DNA of 64,000 nucleotides from an uncultured Oscillospiraceae bacterium (GTDB lineage Bacteria > Bacillota > Clostridia > Oscillospirales > Ruminococcaceae): positions 49,514-113,513 of the forward strand of contig CAKSEC010000007.1 of the NCBI GenBank assembly GCA_934446355.1, read 5' to 3'. A program made the translations under genes and the position numbers. Below are positions 8,732-17,180 of the stretch, piece by piece. Under the pieces are notes generated by a model. That model was given only the letters and a program-made list of their open reading frames with translations. It had not been told where the DNA came from and did not search any database. The stretch's first letter is position 1, and each line of letters starts with the position of its first letter.

Positions 8732-8857
8732 TGATATACGGCATTGATCGGGCGGGACGGCGGGTTCATATAGATAAAGCTTACTGCTAAGACGGCGCAG
8801 CGGCACAAGCTGCAGTGTGCAGGACGTAATAAGAGGTGCGGCAGCTGCGCAGGTCTT

Positions 8858-8886
8858 TTGCAGGGCTTTTACACAGGTACTATATT
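8858..8886 (+). promoter_or_regulatory. Private promoter of the cassette capsid gene
   Basis: TTGCAG (8858-8863), 17-bp spacer, TATATT (8881-8886), followed within 25 bases by AGGAGG and the capsid ATG. The -35 hexamer is the same as in the cassette's first promoter. A private promoter would raise capsid output relative to portal. Confidence 0.5.
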
Positions 8887-8909
8887 TAATTACACAGGAG
8901 GAAATCAAA

Positions 8910-9800
8910 ATGGCAGATACTATCAATTACGCACAGGTATTTCAGAAGGAACTTGACAAGCAGGTGCTGGAGGGTTCGACTTCCGGCTGGATGGAGGAAA
9001 ATGCTTCTCAGGTCATTTACAACGGCGGCAGCGAGATAAAAATGCCCAAGATGAGCCTGCAGGGGCTTGGCAGCTACAGCAGAAACAGCGGCTATGTGAG
9101 CGGCGCAGTTACATATTCCTACGAAACGTTCACCCTGACTCAGGACAGAGGCAGACGCTTCCGTATAGACGCGCTTGACGTTGACGAAACCGGCTTCGGA
9201 CTGGCTGCGGCAAACGTTGCGTCTGAGTTCCAGCGCACTCAGGTGATCCCTGAGATAGACGCATATCGCTATTCAAAGCTTGCGGACGCAGCGGGTATTT
9301 CTGAGACATACACACCGGACAAGTCTACGGTCATGTCAACGCTTCTGGCTCAGCTGAGCAAGGTGAGGGACATCACTGGCGACGAGGGCGATGTGGTCAT
9401 CGTCATGAGCCGTCCGGTATACGACAAGCTCATGCTTTCCGGCGAGATATCCTACGCAGTGGACAATGCGCAGTTCAGACAGGGCGAACTGGAGTTCGGC
9501 GTTAAGACAATAAACGGCGTTCCGGTCATTCCTGTTCCTTCGGCGAGAATGAAGACTGAATACACCTTTAAGACCGGCGACGAAGGCGGCTTTGCGGCTA
9601 AGGATACGGCTAAGGATATTAACTGGATCATCTGCCCCAAGTCCGCACCTATTGCGGTGTCTAAGACCGATAATGTGAAGATAATCACGCCTGAGGCAAA
9701 TCAGTTTGCCGACGCATGGGACATCGACTACCGCAAGTATCACGACCTGTTCATTCCGGACAACAAGAAAGCGGTTATCGCTGTTTCTGTAGGAAAGTAA
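8910..9800 (+). CDS. Major capsid protein (capsid cassette)
   Basis: A 296-residue phage coat protein. The order of features fits an HK97-fold capsid: an N-terminal arm (about residues 1-30), a segment like KMPKMSLQGLGSYSRNSGYV, then TLTQDRGRRFRIDALDVDET and a C-terminal APIAVSKTDNVKIITPE near residue 250. These resemble coat proteins encoded with SPP1-type portals in Clostridia. CAGGAGG precedes the ATG. There is no prohead protease gene, consistent with a scaffold-assembled shell. Flanking gaps of about 200 bases carry strong hairpins. Confidence 0.85.
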   Translation: MADTINYAQVFQKELDKQVLEGSTSGWMEENASQVIYNGGSEIKMPKMSLQGLGSYSRNSGYVSGAVTYSYETFTLTQDRGRRFRIDALDVDETGFGLAAANVASEFQRTQVIPEIDAYRYSKLADAAGISETYTPDKSTVMSTLLAQLSKVRDITGDEGDVVIVMSRPVYDKLMLSGEISYAVDNAQFRQGELEFGVKTINGVPVIPVPSARMKTEYTFKTGDEGGFAAKDTAKDINWIICPKSAPIAVSKTDNVKIITPEANQFADAWDIDYRKYHDLFIPDNKKAVIAVSVGK

Positions 9801-9990
9801 ATCGTTATCAGGTTCAGGGGAGGGGGAAACTCCTCCCCAAAGATTGTCGATAAACCCTCACCTTCGTCGTCACCAACCCAACGACAGGCACTAAGCCTAG
9901 TCGTTAGGTTGGTTCCTAGAATCTGAGGGCTTCTCGCCAGTCTGTAAACAGAACAATTAAACAAGTTAATGGAAATTACTTTCAGGTTAA
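9801..9990 (+). ncRNA. Structured non-coding stretch after the capsid gene
   Basis: Three nested or adjacent stems are visible. GGGGAGG (9817-9823) pairs with CCTCCCC (9832-9838). CCCTCA (9855-9860) pairs with TGAGGG (9924-9929). Inside that, 9872-9885 pairs with 9900-9913 (13 of 14 positions), capped by AGGC/GCCT (9886-9889 with 9895-9898). There is no T-run, so this is not a simple terminator, and no good reading frame on the plus strand. It may be an mRNA stabiliser, a processing site or a discrete RNA. Function is unknown. Confidence 0.55.
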
Positions 9991-10002
9991 TTAGGAGGAA
10001 CT

Positions 10003-10395
10003 ATGCTTATCACGGTAAATGAATACAGCAGCATGGGCTTCCCGACCGTCAAGGGCGGAGATGTGGAAAGCTGCATTTTAAGAAGCGGTTATATTATTTC
10101 TGCGCTGACTGACGGCAGGGCAGAAAAGGCAGTATCCGCGGGTGGAAAGCCTGCGGAACTAGTAAAGCAGGCAGCCGGATTTCAGACGTATATGCTGCTG
10201 AAAGAGGCAGAGGAAAACACCAACACAGAACATTCGGGCAGCGAAAAGGTGTCGCTGGGGGATTACTCCTACAGCAGCCAGAGCAGCTCTAAGACTGAAA
10301 CACAGACGTCTGACTGCGAGGAAACGGGGATAAATGTAATAAGGCTGCTGCGCTCGGCGGGCTGCCTTTATGCGGGAGTGGAGGTGCTGGAATGA
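10003..10395 (+). CDS. Head-tail connector protein, gp6-like (capsid cassette)
   Basis: A 130-residue protein with a helical N-terminal part and a serine/threonine-rich middle. Position after the capsid gene, small size and helical make-up fit the first head completion protein that docks on the portal ring. AGGAGG precedes the ATG. It overlaps the next gene by 4 bp (ATGA). Sequence similarity is not strong enough to be certain. Confidence 0.6.
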   Translation: MLITVNEYSSMGFPTVKGGDVESCILRSGYIISALTDGRAEKAVSAGGKPAELVKQAAGFQTYMLLKEAEENTNTEHSGSEKVSLGDYSYSSQSSSKTETQTSDCEETGINVIRLLRSAGCLYAGVEVLE

Positions 10396-10739
10396 GCGGG
10401 ATACTTCCGATACCCTCGGAACTTCTGACGGACAGCGCAGTGCTTAAAACGCCGTCAGGAGCGGGATATAAGACCACGAACCTTGAATATGTCCGTATAA
10501 TCAGGACGAGCGAGGTGACCGACTATACGGCGGGCAGGGTCAGGGACTGCACGGAGATAGTCATGTATTACGACTGCGTGAACTCCTACCCGGAGGACAT
10601 CGTGTTCTCGGCGGGGCAGCTTCTGGAGTACTGCGGCGAGGAATACGAACTGGTAAAGTCGGAACTTTTTGCGGGAGAAGAGCCGCACCACTACCGCATT
10701 ACAGCGAGAAAGACCGGCGGCGCATTCAGTCCGAACTGA
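10392..10739 (+). CDS. Head-closure / minor capsid protein (capsid cassette)
   Basis: A 115-residue mostly beta protein in the position of head-closure or minor capsid proteins. The core (TEIVMYYDCVNSYPED followed by GQLLEYCGEEYELVKSE) resembles small beta-barrel stoppers that close the portal after packaging. Start codon overlaps the preceding stop by 4 bp. The assignment rests on gene order and fold impression. Confidence 0.55.
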   Translation: MSGILPIPSELLTDSAVLKTPSGAGYKTTNLEYVRIIRTSEVTDYTAGRVRDCTEIVMYYDCVNSYPEDIVFSAGQLLEYCGEEYELVKSELFAGEEPHHYRITARKTGGAFSPN

Positions 10740-10752
10740 AAGGAGGAGCGAC

Positions 10753-10896
10753 ATGAAAACACAGAACAAGACGACATCGGCAAAGCAGACTGCACTCACG
10801 CCTGAGGAAAGCTACCGCCTTGCGAAGCTTATCAGAGCGGGGAAGCGGGAACTTGACAGGCAGTACAACATAAAAAAGGCGCGCAGGCAGCGTTAA
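10753..10896 (+). CDS. Small basic protein of the capsid cassette
   Basis: A 47-residue lysine/arginine-rich protein with a strong ribosome site (AGGAGGAGCGAC). It begins with a flexible polar part and ends in a basic helix (NIKKARRQR). Not recognised. A basic peptide of this size could bind nucleic acid or an acidic surface of the particle, but nothing proves it. Confidence 0.6.
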   Translation: MKTQNKTTSAKQTALTPEESYRLAKLIRAGKRELDRQYNIKKARRQR

Positions 10897-10914
10897 AATG
10901 CAGGGAGGTGCAAC

Positions 10915-11277
10915 ATGACTATCTGGATAAACGGCACGGAATTCAGCCGTATCACAGAATTTGCCGCAGAGAGGGAAACACGCCGCACGGATATACGCTA
11001 TAATACACGGGGCGATATGCTGATAGACCTTGTGGGCAGAAAATACTGCCTGACGGTGCGCTTCGGGCTGCTGACCTCTGCGGAACTTGCAAAGCTGAGG
11101 TCGCTCACGCAGGAGATATTCGTGCAGGTGAAATTCCCAGCGCCTGAGGGCACAGAGGCTGACGGCGGGTATGTTACGTCGGATTTCCATATTTCGGACG
11201 AACCTGCGCCGGTGGTCACACAGGTGAACGGAGTGACGATGTACGGCGGCGTAGAGCTTATCATGAAGCAGAAATGA
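10915..11277 (+). CDS. Small tail or adaptor protein (capsid cassette)
   Basis: A 120-residue protein starting MTIWINGTEF with GGGAGG upstream. It is mostly beta-strand, with a segment TDIRYNTRGDMLIDLVGR and a middle region LTSAELAKLRSLTQEIF. Its place just before the hub protein suggests a tail adaptor or distal-tail-like role. No clear family match; not a tape measure and too short for most tail-tube proteins. Confidence 0.5.
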   Translation: MTIWINGTEFSRITEFAAERETRRTDIRYNTRGDMLIDLVGRKYCLTVRFGLLTSAELAKLRSLTQEIFVQVKFPAPEGTEADGGYVTSDFHISDEPAPVVTQVNGVTMYGGVELIMKQK

Positions 11278-11288
11278 GGTGATGGTAT

Positions 11289-12779
11289 ATGGTTGAGGTT
11301 TCGGATAAATTCAAGCGTCTGGCGCAGGAAAACGGGCGCAGGGTCAGCTGCAGGGTCATCGCTGACGGCGTGGAATTTCTGGACGATACGCTGACGGAAC
11401 TTACGTTTGACGACGTAGTTCACCCGGACTGGTTCACAGTGGGAACGACCTGCGCAAATCGCCTGCATTTCACTGCGAGATATACGGGGGAACTTTCTTC
11501 CGGCGCTGAGGTCAGGGCAGAGGTCAGTTTTGACGGCGAGGAATGGTGTCCGCTTGGAGTGTTCTATATTTCACGGAGGTACCTCAGAGGGAACTACGTC
11601 AGCATCACCGCATATGACAGAATGTACACGCTTGACGTCGGCTGGAGTTATTCGGGAGCGCTGCCGGTCAAATCGGACGACCTGCTGCGTGAGATATGCT
11701 CGGAATACGGCATTGAATGCGTTGAAGCAGGGCGTTCGTTCACGCTGGAGGAACTTCCGGACAACTGCACCGCACGTGATATGATAGGCTACATCGCAGG
11801 CATAAACAAGGCGTGCGCAAAGCTTGACAAAAAGGGCAGGCTGACGCTGAAAAATCACAGGAACTGCGAGTTCTTCCTGTCTGATTCTAACTGCTGGCAG
11901 GTGCAGCGCAATATGGGAAGGTCGGTGGTGACCTGCATAAAGGCTGACACAGGGGACGGAGTTATTCAGGCGGGCGGCGGTGCGCAGATATCGACGGTGG
12001 AGATGTACAACCCGCTTATGACGCAGGGTATCGCAGACGAAATGCTGATACTGTTCAAGCCGTTTTCGTTCTACGGAGCGGAACTGCATATGCAGGGAAT
12101 GCCGTTCCTTGAAGCAGGGGACAGCGTGTATTTCGTTGATGGCAGCAATCTCACGTTTATCGTGCTCAGCGAGATAGAATACACCTACAACGGCGGGCTT
12201 TCCGCCGTGGCATATTCCAAGAACAAACTGTATGAGGAGGAGAGCGGCGACCTTGAAGAGCTTCTGCAGAAGCTGCAGCATACGAAAAATGCGGTGTACT
12301 ATCGGCAGGTGAATACCGGCAGGCGCATTACGCTTGACGAAGGGCAGCAGATAGTGGCGGATTTCGAGTTCAACACGGAGGAGGAGTGCTTTGCACAGCT
12401 TGACGTGAATCTTACCCTGACGCAGGACGATGGGGATATGCTTATCGCCGGTATAAACGTGAACGGCGAGGATATCTCACGGCGAATACGCAACAGTATC
12501 ACGGGCAAGGGGTATCAGCTGGTGCATATCTATCATCTGGTGGAAAAGCTTCCTGCGGGGAAGAACAGAGTTTATGTCACGCTGCAGACCAATTCGGGCA
12601 GTGCATATATATCAAGAGGCGACCTGCTGGCTACGCTGGTGGGTCATGGAATATACGGAAATGCGGGAAGTCAGAGGGACAAGGTCGCACTTATCGACAC
12701 GCCGATGAAAATTGAACTGAAGCTGTCGGGCTTTGGGCTTCTGGATATTTCCGAGGAAATGAGCGAGGAGGTCACATGA
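11289..12779 (+). CDS. Tail hub / baseplate protein (capsid cassette)
   Basis: A 496-residue protein. Residues about 50-330 resemble gp27-like tail-hub proteins of siphophages, with EEWCPLGVFYISRRYLRG, ITAYDRMYTLD and LLREICSEYGIE typical of hub domains. After about residue 330 a beta-rich C-terminal region may bind sugars or the fibre. It follows a GAGGTGATGG ribosome site. A hub without a tape measure or tail tube in the same cluster implies an extremely short tail, or dependence on parts encoded elsewhere. Confidence 0.65.
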   Translation: MVEVSDKFKRLAQENGRRVSCRVIADGVEFLDDTLTELTFDDVVHPDWFTVGTTCANRLHFTARYTGELSSGAEVRAEVSFDGEEWCPLGVFYISRRYLRGNYVSITAYDRMYTLDVGWSYSGALPVKSDDLLREICSEYGIECVEAGRSFTLEELPDNCTARDMIGYIAGINKACAKLDKKGRLTLKNHRNCEFFLSDSNCWQVQRNMGRSVVTCIKADTGDGVIQAGGGAQISTVEMYNPLMTQGIADEMLILFKPFSFYGAELHMQGMPFLEAGDSVYFVDGSNLTFIVLSEIEYTYNGGLSAVAYSKNKLYEEESGDLEELLQKLQHTKNAVYYRQVNTGRRITLDEGQQIVADFEFNTEEECFAQLDVNLTLTQDDGDMLIAGINVNGEDISRRIRNSITGKGYQLVHIYHLVEKLPAGKNRVYVTLQTNSGSAYISRGDLLATLVGHGIYGNAGSQRDKVALIDTPMKIELKLSGFGLLDISEEMSEEVT

Positions 12780-14098
12780 TGGAGGGAAAGGCTACATTCA
12801 CGCTTGCGGACGCCGCAACGGGAAAAAAGGTAAAGCGCCTGTGCGAGCATAACATGGTCACGGACGCAGTGAAAAGGATATTTGCGCCGCCGCTGTATGC
12901 GATAATGCAGAAATACAGCATATCTGATTTTCTCAAAAGCGTTATGCCGATGAGCACGAAGCTGTTCGGCGGGATAATGCTGCTGGGCAATAACTTAGAT
13001 GAGAACGCTTCAAACGTTGTGCCGGGAAAGGACATGATACCGGTAGCTACGGCGGGCGGCGCATATTCCGGCTCGAATATCATGAGGGGAACGCTTAACG
13101 AGAACGAATGCTACGCCACGGAGAAGGGCTACCATTTCACGTGGGATTTTGGAACGGACAAGGCGAACGGTACGATAAAATGCGCAGCGCTGACGAGCAG
13201 AGTTTTCGGAGATTCGGGCTTTGCGGCTGAGGACAGATATTCCACGGCGCTGATGGACGCACAGAAACCGAACGATATCGGCGCTGCAACAACGCAGATG
13301 ATCAGTTCCAAGGGGCAGTATCTCGGAACCTTTCAGAAGCAGACGCATACTTATATCCGCAGGAATATCGACAACAGCATTACATTCCTGCGGGTGAAAA
13401 GCGCAGACCCTTCTGCGATAGGTCTGAACGACCAGCATATGTACGGTCTGGAATCAGAGCCGTATTATTCGGTGGTAGTCACTTGCCCGATAATATATCA
13501 GTATGAAGCTAAGTGCTTCGTTGATATCGCCACACGCACGGTGTATTTCTTTTCGGGCATCAACCGTGCGAACGGGGAATACAGCATAGACTATTTCGGC
13601 GTTGATCTGGACAGCTTCACTGTTGTGAGTCAGGGAACACAGAAGCTGGCTCACGACTATACAAGAAACATTGCGGCTGCGCTATACGAGGGCAGCTTTT
13701 ACTTAGCGACAGACACGGGCGTTGATGTTTACAGTCCGTCGGGAGAGGTGCTGAAAAGCTATACGCTGCCTACGATGTCTATTCTGGCGTGGTTCTGCAC
13801 GGTGAACGGCGTTCTGATGCTTGGTAATGGCTTGAATCTTGTTTATACGCTGTACAACAGCAAATTCTACCCCAGCTATAACTCACAGGGAGTTCTGCCG
13901 ACATACTCGGCGGACATCAGCCTGCCTTACTGCCCGCTAAGCAGCTACTATATGAACTACAATGCTTCAAATGGGGCGAGCATCGACCCGTTCCTTGGGA
14001 TAACAGCGAACTACTTTGCGACGATCAATAACCTGAGCGAGCCGATCGAAAAGACTAATGCGCATACGCTCAAGGTCACTTATGATATTACGAATTGA
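12776..14098 (+). CDS. Receptor-binding / tail fibre protein (capsid cassette)
   Basis: A 440-residue beta-rich protein. Its N-terminus (MEGKATFTLADAATGKKVK, then HNMVTDAV) and C-terminus (TINNLSEPIEKTNAHTLKVT) align with the ends of the prophage protein at 26941-28665, and YHFTWDFGTDKANGTIKC matches YRHVWDFASDKANGEISC there. The middle differs. Such a pattern fits an exchangeable receptor-binding protein with conserved anchoring and closing modules. It overlaps the hub stop by 4 bp; ATG at 12776 or 12779 could be used. A terminator follows at once. Confidence 0.7.
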   Translation: MMEGKATFTLADAATGKKVKRLCEHNMVTDAVKRIFAPPLYAIMQKYSISDFLKSVMPMSTKLFGGIMLLGNNLDENASNVVPGKDMIPVATAGGAYSGSNIMRGTLNENECYATEKGYHFTWDFGTDKANGTIKCAALTSRVFGDSGFAAEDRYSTALMDAQKPNDIGAATTQMISSKGQYLGTFQKQTHTYIRRNIDNSITFLRVKSADPSAIGLNDQHMYGLESEPYYSVVVTCPIIYQYEAKCFVDIATRTVYFFSGINRANGEYSIDYFGVDLDSFTVVSQGTQKLAHDYTRNIAAALYEGSFYLATDTGVDVYSPSGEVLKSYTLPTMSILAWFCTVNGVLMLGNGLNLVYTLYNSKFYPSYNSQGVLPTYSADISLPYCPLSSYYMNYNASNGASIDPFLGITANYFATINNLSEPIEKTNAHTLKVTYDITN

Positions 14099-14108
14099 GA
14101 TTTTTTTG

Positions 14109-14139
14109 ATTACCCCGTTTATTCGGGGTAATTTTTTTG
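14109..14139 (+). terminator. Terminator of the capsid cassette
   Basis: ATTACCCCG (14109-14117) pairs perfectly with CGGGGTAAT (14124-14132), loop of six, followed by a run of T. It closes the cassette transcript 10 bases after the last gene. Confidence 0.9.
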
Positions 14140-14153
14140 TACCTTTCTTCGCC

Positions 14154-14182
14154 TTGACTTACTGCCGAGAATGCAGTATAAT
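14154..14182 (+). promoter_or_regulatory. Promoter of the rRNA methyltransferase gene
   Basis: TTGACT (14154-14159), 17-bp spacer, TATAAT (14177-14182). TACTGC (14160-14165) and GCAGTA (14173-14178) form an inverted repeat inside the promoter, a possible operator. Confidence 0.8.
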
Positions 14183-14223
14183 ATAATTCAGAACATAAGC
14201 AGTTAAGCTGAAAGGATATTAAC

Positions 14224-15375
14224 ATGACTGAAAAAACCTGTCCTGCTGCGAAAAAGTGCAGCGGGTGCCAGCTGTCGAATCTCACATATGAGCAGCAGCT
14301 TGAATGGAAGCAGAAAGACGTGCAGGGACTGCTGGGAAAATACTGCGAAGTCCTGCCGATAGTACCCATGGAGGACCCGACCGGATATCGCTGCAAGGTT
14401 CAGGCGGTTTTCCGCAGCGACCGCAGCGGTAAGATAATTTCAGGGGTGTATCAGTCCTCGCGAAACGGAATAGTGGGTATCGACCGCTGCATGGTGAACG
14501 ACCCGCGTGCAGATGAAATAATTATAGGCATAAGGGAGCTTCTGCGTTCTTTCCGCATTCAGCCGTGGAATGTCGGCACGGACAGGGGATTCCTTAAACA
14601 CGTGCTTATCAGGATAGGCAAGCGCACGGGCGAGATCCTGGTCGCACTGGTCGGCGCAGTATCCATGTTCCCGAAAAAGCGTGATTTTGTCAGGGAACTT
14701 GTAAAGCGGTTTCCGGCAATAACCACGGTGATATTCACCGTGAACAAAAGCCCTGATTTCCTCACGCTGGGAGAACATCAGGAGATATTATACGGAAACG
14801 GATATATTATCGACGAGATATGCGGCAAGAAGTTCCGAATTTCGCCGAGGTCGTTCTATCAGGTGAATCCTGAGCAGGCAGAGCGTTTGTACAGCTACGC
14901 TATAGAAGCGGCGGGACTGACGAAGCAGGACACGATACTTGACGCCTACAGCGGTACGGGAACGATAGGCATAATAGCTTCCGATCACGTGAAAAGCGTG
15001 CAGGGGATAGAATGCAATCCTTCGGCGGTGCGTGACGCAGTTCAGAACTGTAAGCTTAACGGTATCACACGCAATGTCGCATTCAACTGCGGCGATGCTG
15101 GTGAATACCTGCGTGAGCGTGCGAAGCTTGGAACTCACTTCGACGCAGTATTCATGGACCCCGCACGTTCTGGCGCAGACAGGAACTTCCTGCGTGCGCT
15201 GACCGTGATCAAGCCGCGCAGGCTGGTCTACATCTCCTGCTCTCCGGCTACTCTTGCGAGGGATATCAAGGTGCTGTCAAAGGACTTTGCTGTGGATTCA
15301 GTTCAGCCGTTTGATATGTTTCCGTTTACTCGGCATGTGGAGTGCATGGTTGCGATGTCAAGAAAAACGGAGTAA
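14224..15375 (+). CDS. rlmD: 23S rRNA (uracil-5-)-methyltransferase, RlmD/RumA type
   Basis: A 383-residue SAM-dependent enzyme that methylates uracil C5 in 23S rRNA. An iron-sulfur cysteine set is visible (C6, C12, C15 and a later Cys near 91). The SAM-binding motif is DAYSGTGTIGI near residue 240, and FMDPARSGADRNF plus YISCSPATLARD carries the catalytic cysteine. The usual N-terminal TRAM domain is missing, as in several Firmicute members. Which uracil is modified (747, 1939 or both) cannot be read. It has its own promoter. Confidence 0.9.
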   Translation: MTEKTCPAAKKCSGCQLSNLTYEQQLEWKQKDVQGLLGKYCEVLPIVPMEDPTGYRCKVQAVFRSDRSGKIISGVYQSSRNGIVGIDRCMVNDPRADEIIIGIRELLRSFRIQPWNVGTDRGFLKHVLIRIGKRTGEILVALVGAVSMFPKKRDFVRELVKRFPAITTVIFTVNKSPDFLTLGEHQEILYGNGYIIDEICGKKFRISPRSFYQVNPEQAERLYSYAIEAAGLTKQDTILDAYSGTGTIGIIASDHVKSVQGIECNPSAVRDAVQNCKLNGITRNVAFNCGDAGEYLRERAKLGTHFDAVFMDPARSGADRNFLRALTVIKPRRLVYISCSPATLARDIKVLSKDFAVDSVQPFDMFPFTRHVECMVAMSRKTE

Positions 15376-15672
15376 ATCAGGATATGTGGCTTAACGGTGC
15401 GGTTTGTGGGCATTGGGCAGACTGCGCTGTTTTGGTAGAATATAGTGATTTGGTGTATAGGGTAATATGTCTGCGGTGACAGCAGTTTCGCAGCGATACA
15501 CGAGGCGTGGGTCGGGTATGCGGAAGTGATGTGATGGTAGTCAAAAAAGATGTTTTCTGTGGTGCGAATTCAGTTTGTGTGAGCGACATGGTTATTGTTT
15601 AACTGGGGGGCTCGACTGATGGCTGTATGGCTGGCATTGGATTAGATGTTATGAAAGAAGGCTGTATTTGAT
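15376..15672. other. Gene-free stretch between rlmD and the orphan gene
   Basis: No convincing coding frame, hairpin or promoter was found in these 297 bases. The stretch lies between a host gene and an AT-rich acquired gene, so it may hold an old integration junction, but no direct repeat with the right side of the prophage was recognised. Confidence 0.4.
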
Positions 15673-17133
15673 ATGGAAGAAAACTTAGTGCATAGTAGTC
15701 TGGACTTCCTAAAAATACTCGAAAGGTTTACGCTCGAAAGTAAGCTCTTAACTTGTCAAAAGTATTCCAGTAGAATAATGACCCCCTCACAAGTGGATAT
15801 GGTCAAGGCTTACAATGAAAATATTATGCCTTGGGAAATTGAAGCTTTCGCAGCATATTCTATTGTTTATGATAGAGATGATGCCTTGGAGGAACTTGAT
15901 GGTAAAACATTCGCTGACACCATCACTCTTATTAGAAATTATTGGCACAGTGGCTTAACCGCAGCAGAAGAGAGCGGTGAGTATCCAGAAGCATTTATGA
16001 TGATATCTGCATTACAGCAGTTACCTGTGCAAGGGGTATTTCTTCAGAAGCTATATAGATATCATTACTTTTTTACTTTTCAAAATGACAAATTAGATAT
16101 GAGAAAAGTGTTCTTTGATAAGATGGGAGTCAATTACGAACAACTAGAAGAATTTGCTTTTTTAGTATTTCTCGGTTTTAGTAAAGAAACTCAAGACGTT
16201 ATTACACCGACTGAATGGCAAAGTTTTTTAACGAGAGTTTTTGCAGATAAAGATGTTTTGCGTCTATTATCCATTGAAAAAGAAGAATACAGGGAACAAT
16301 TATTCTCTCTGTATGCTGATAACATAATTGACCAGTATTATGGCTTGAAAACTCAATATCTTTATCCGTTTATATCGGGACAAGATTTTACTTATGTACC
16401 ATCACCTTATCTCGTAATAAATGCAGTAACAGAGTCGATGTTAAATCGCATAACTTTAAAAGATAATAAACTTCGCAGGGTAATAGGCAAAGAAGTAATT
16501 GAAACCTATTTGTATGATATTGTTAGACAACTTGATACCATTTCATGGATTTCTCCAGAAATAGCATATAAAAACGGAAAATCCAATTCATTGACATCTG
16601 ACGTTATTGCGGCGGAGGGTGATGCGGTTGTTTTTTATGATACGAAAGCCTTTACACCCAGCTTAAAACTAAGAAAATTTGATACTGCCGAAATAGAAAA
16701 TGATATAAAGATTTATGCTGAAGATGTAATACAGATTTATAACCAGATTAACAATTATCTGCAAGGTTTATTCAAGTTGGATAAGGCGTATTCTAAAGAA
16801 AACATATATGGTATTGTGGTTGTGTTAGAGGATGCTGTTGTTTCTAGAAAAAAAGTCTATAAAAAAGTGTTCAATATACTTCAAGAGACAGTCACTTTAT
16901 CTGAAGAAGAGAAGAACTATATTTGTAGCCACATTAAAGTGTTGCCACTTAGAGCTATTGAATGCATGATTTTACAGAATACTAGTTTATTGCCTGAATT
17001 GGTGTCGCAGATTGATAAACCTGAACGGTGGTTTGATTATACATATTCAAATGCTACAACGTCAAATGGTCTAATTCCTTTATACGCTCAATATGAACAC
17101 GATATGAAAGCAAGAATTAGTGAACGAATATAA
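15673..17133 (+). CDS. AT-rich orphan protein with possible PD-(D/E)XK nuclease motif
   Basis: A 486-residue protein that I do not recognise. It is mostly helical and clearly richer in A and T than the flanking genes, a sign of transfer. Near residues 317-330, SDVIAAEGDAVVFYDTKAF has the spacing of a restriction-like nuclease core (acidic residue, then D-x-K after a strand). The following region is helical with several acidic residues. It stands alone beside the recombinase end of the prophage. A defence or accessory role is plausible but unproven. The ribosome site is weak (GAAGG 11 bases upstream). Confidence 0.7.
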   Translation: MEENLVHSSLDFLKILERFTLESKLLTCQKYSSRIMTPSQVDMVKAYNENIMPWEIEAFAAYSIVYDRDDALEELDGKTFADTITLIRNYWHSGLTAAEESGEYPEAFMMISALQQLPVQGVFLQKLYRYHYFFTFQNDKLDMRKVFFDKMGVNYEQLEEFAFLVFLGFSKETQDVITPTEWQSFLTRVFADKDVLRLLSIEKEEYREQLFSLYADNIIDQYYGLKTQYLYPFISGQDFTYVPSPYLVINAVTESMLNRITLKDNKLRRVIGKEVIETYLYDIVRQLDTISWISPEIAYKNGKSNSLTSDVIAAEGDAVVFYDTKAFTPSLKLRKFDTAEIENDIKIYAEDVIQIYNQINNYLQGLFKLDKAYSKENIYGIVVVLEDAVVSRKKVYKKVFNILQETVTLSEEEKNYICSHIKVLPLRAIECMILQNTSLLPELVSQIDKPERWFDYTYSNATTSNGLIPLYAQYEHDMKARISERI

Positions 17134-17180
17134 AATTTCCTCCCGACCATCAAGGCCGAGAGGTCTTTAGCATATTCAAA

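Noticed and set aside
9817..9838. GGGGAGG/CCTCCCC hairpin as an intrinsic terminator
   Set aside because: No T-run follows and the operon continues; a stabilising or structural role fits better.
6979..14098. Capsid cassette as a contractile injection system or gas-vesicle-like cluster
   Set aside because: No sheath, tube, spike or AAA ATPase gene is present; portal and capsid genes identify it as phage-head derived.
17134..17180. Terminator or att core left of the recombinase genes
   Set aside because: Only a short GACC/GGTC pairing is present and no matching sequence was recognised at the right end.
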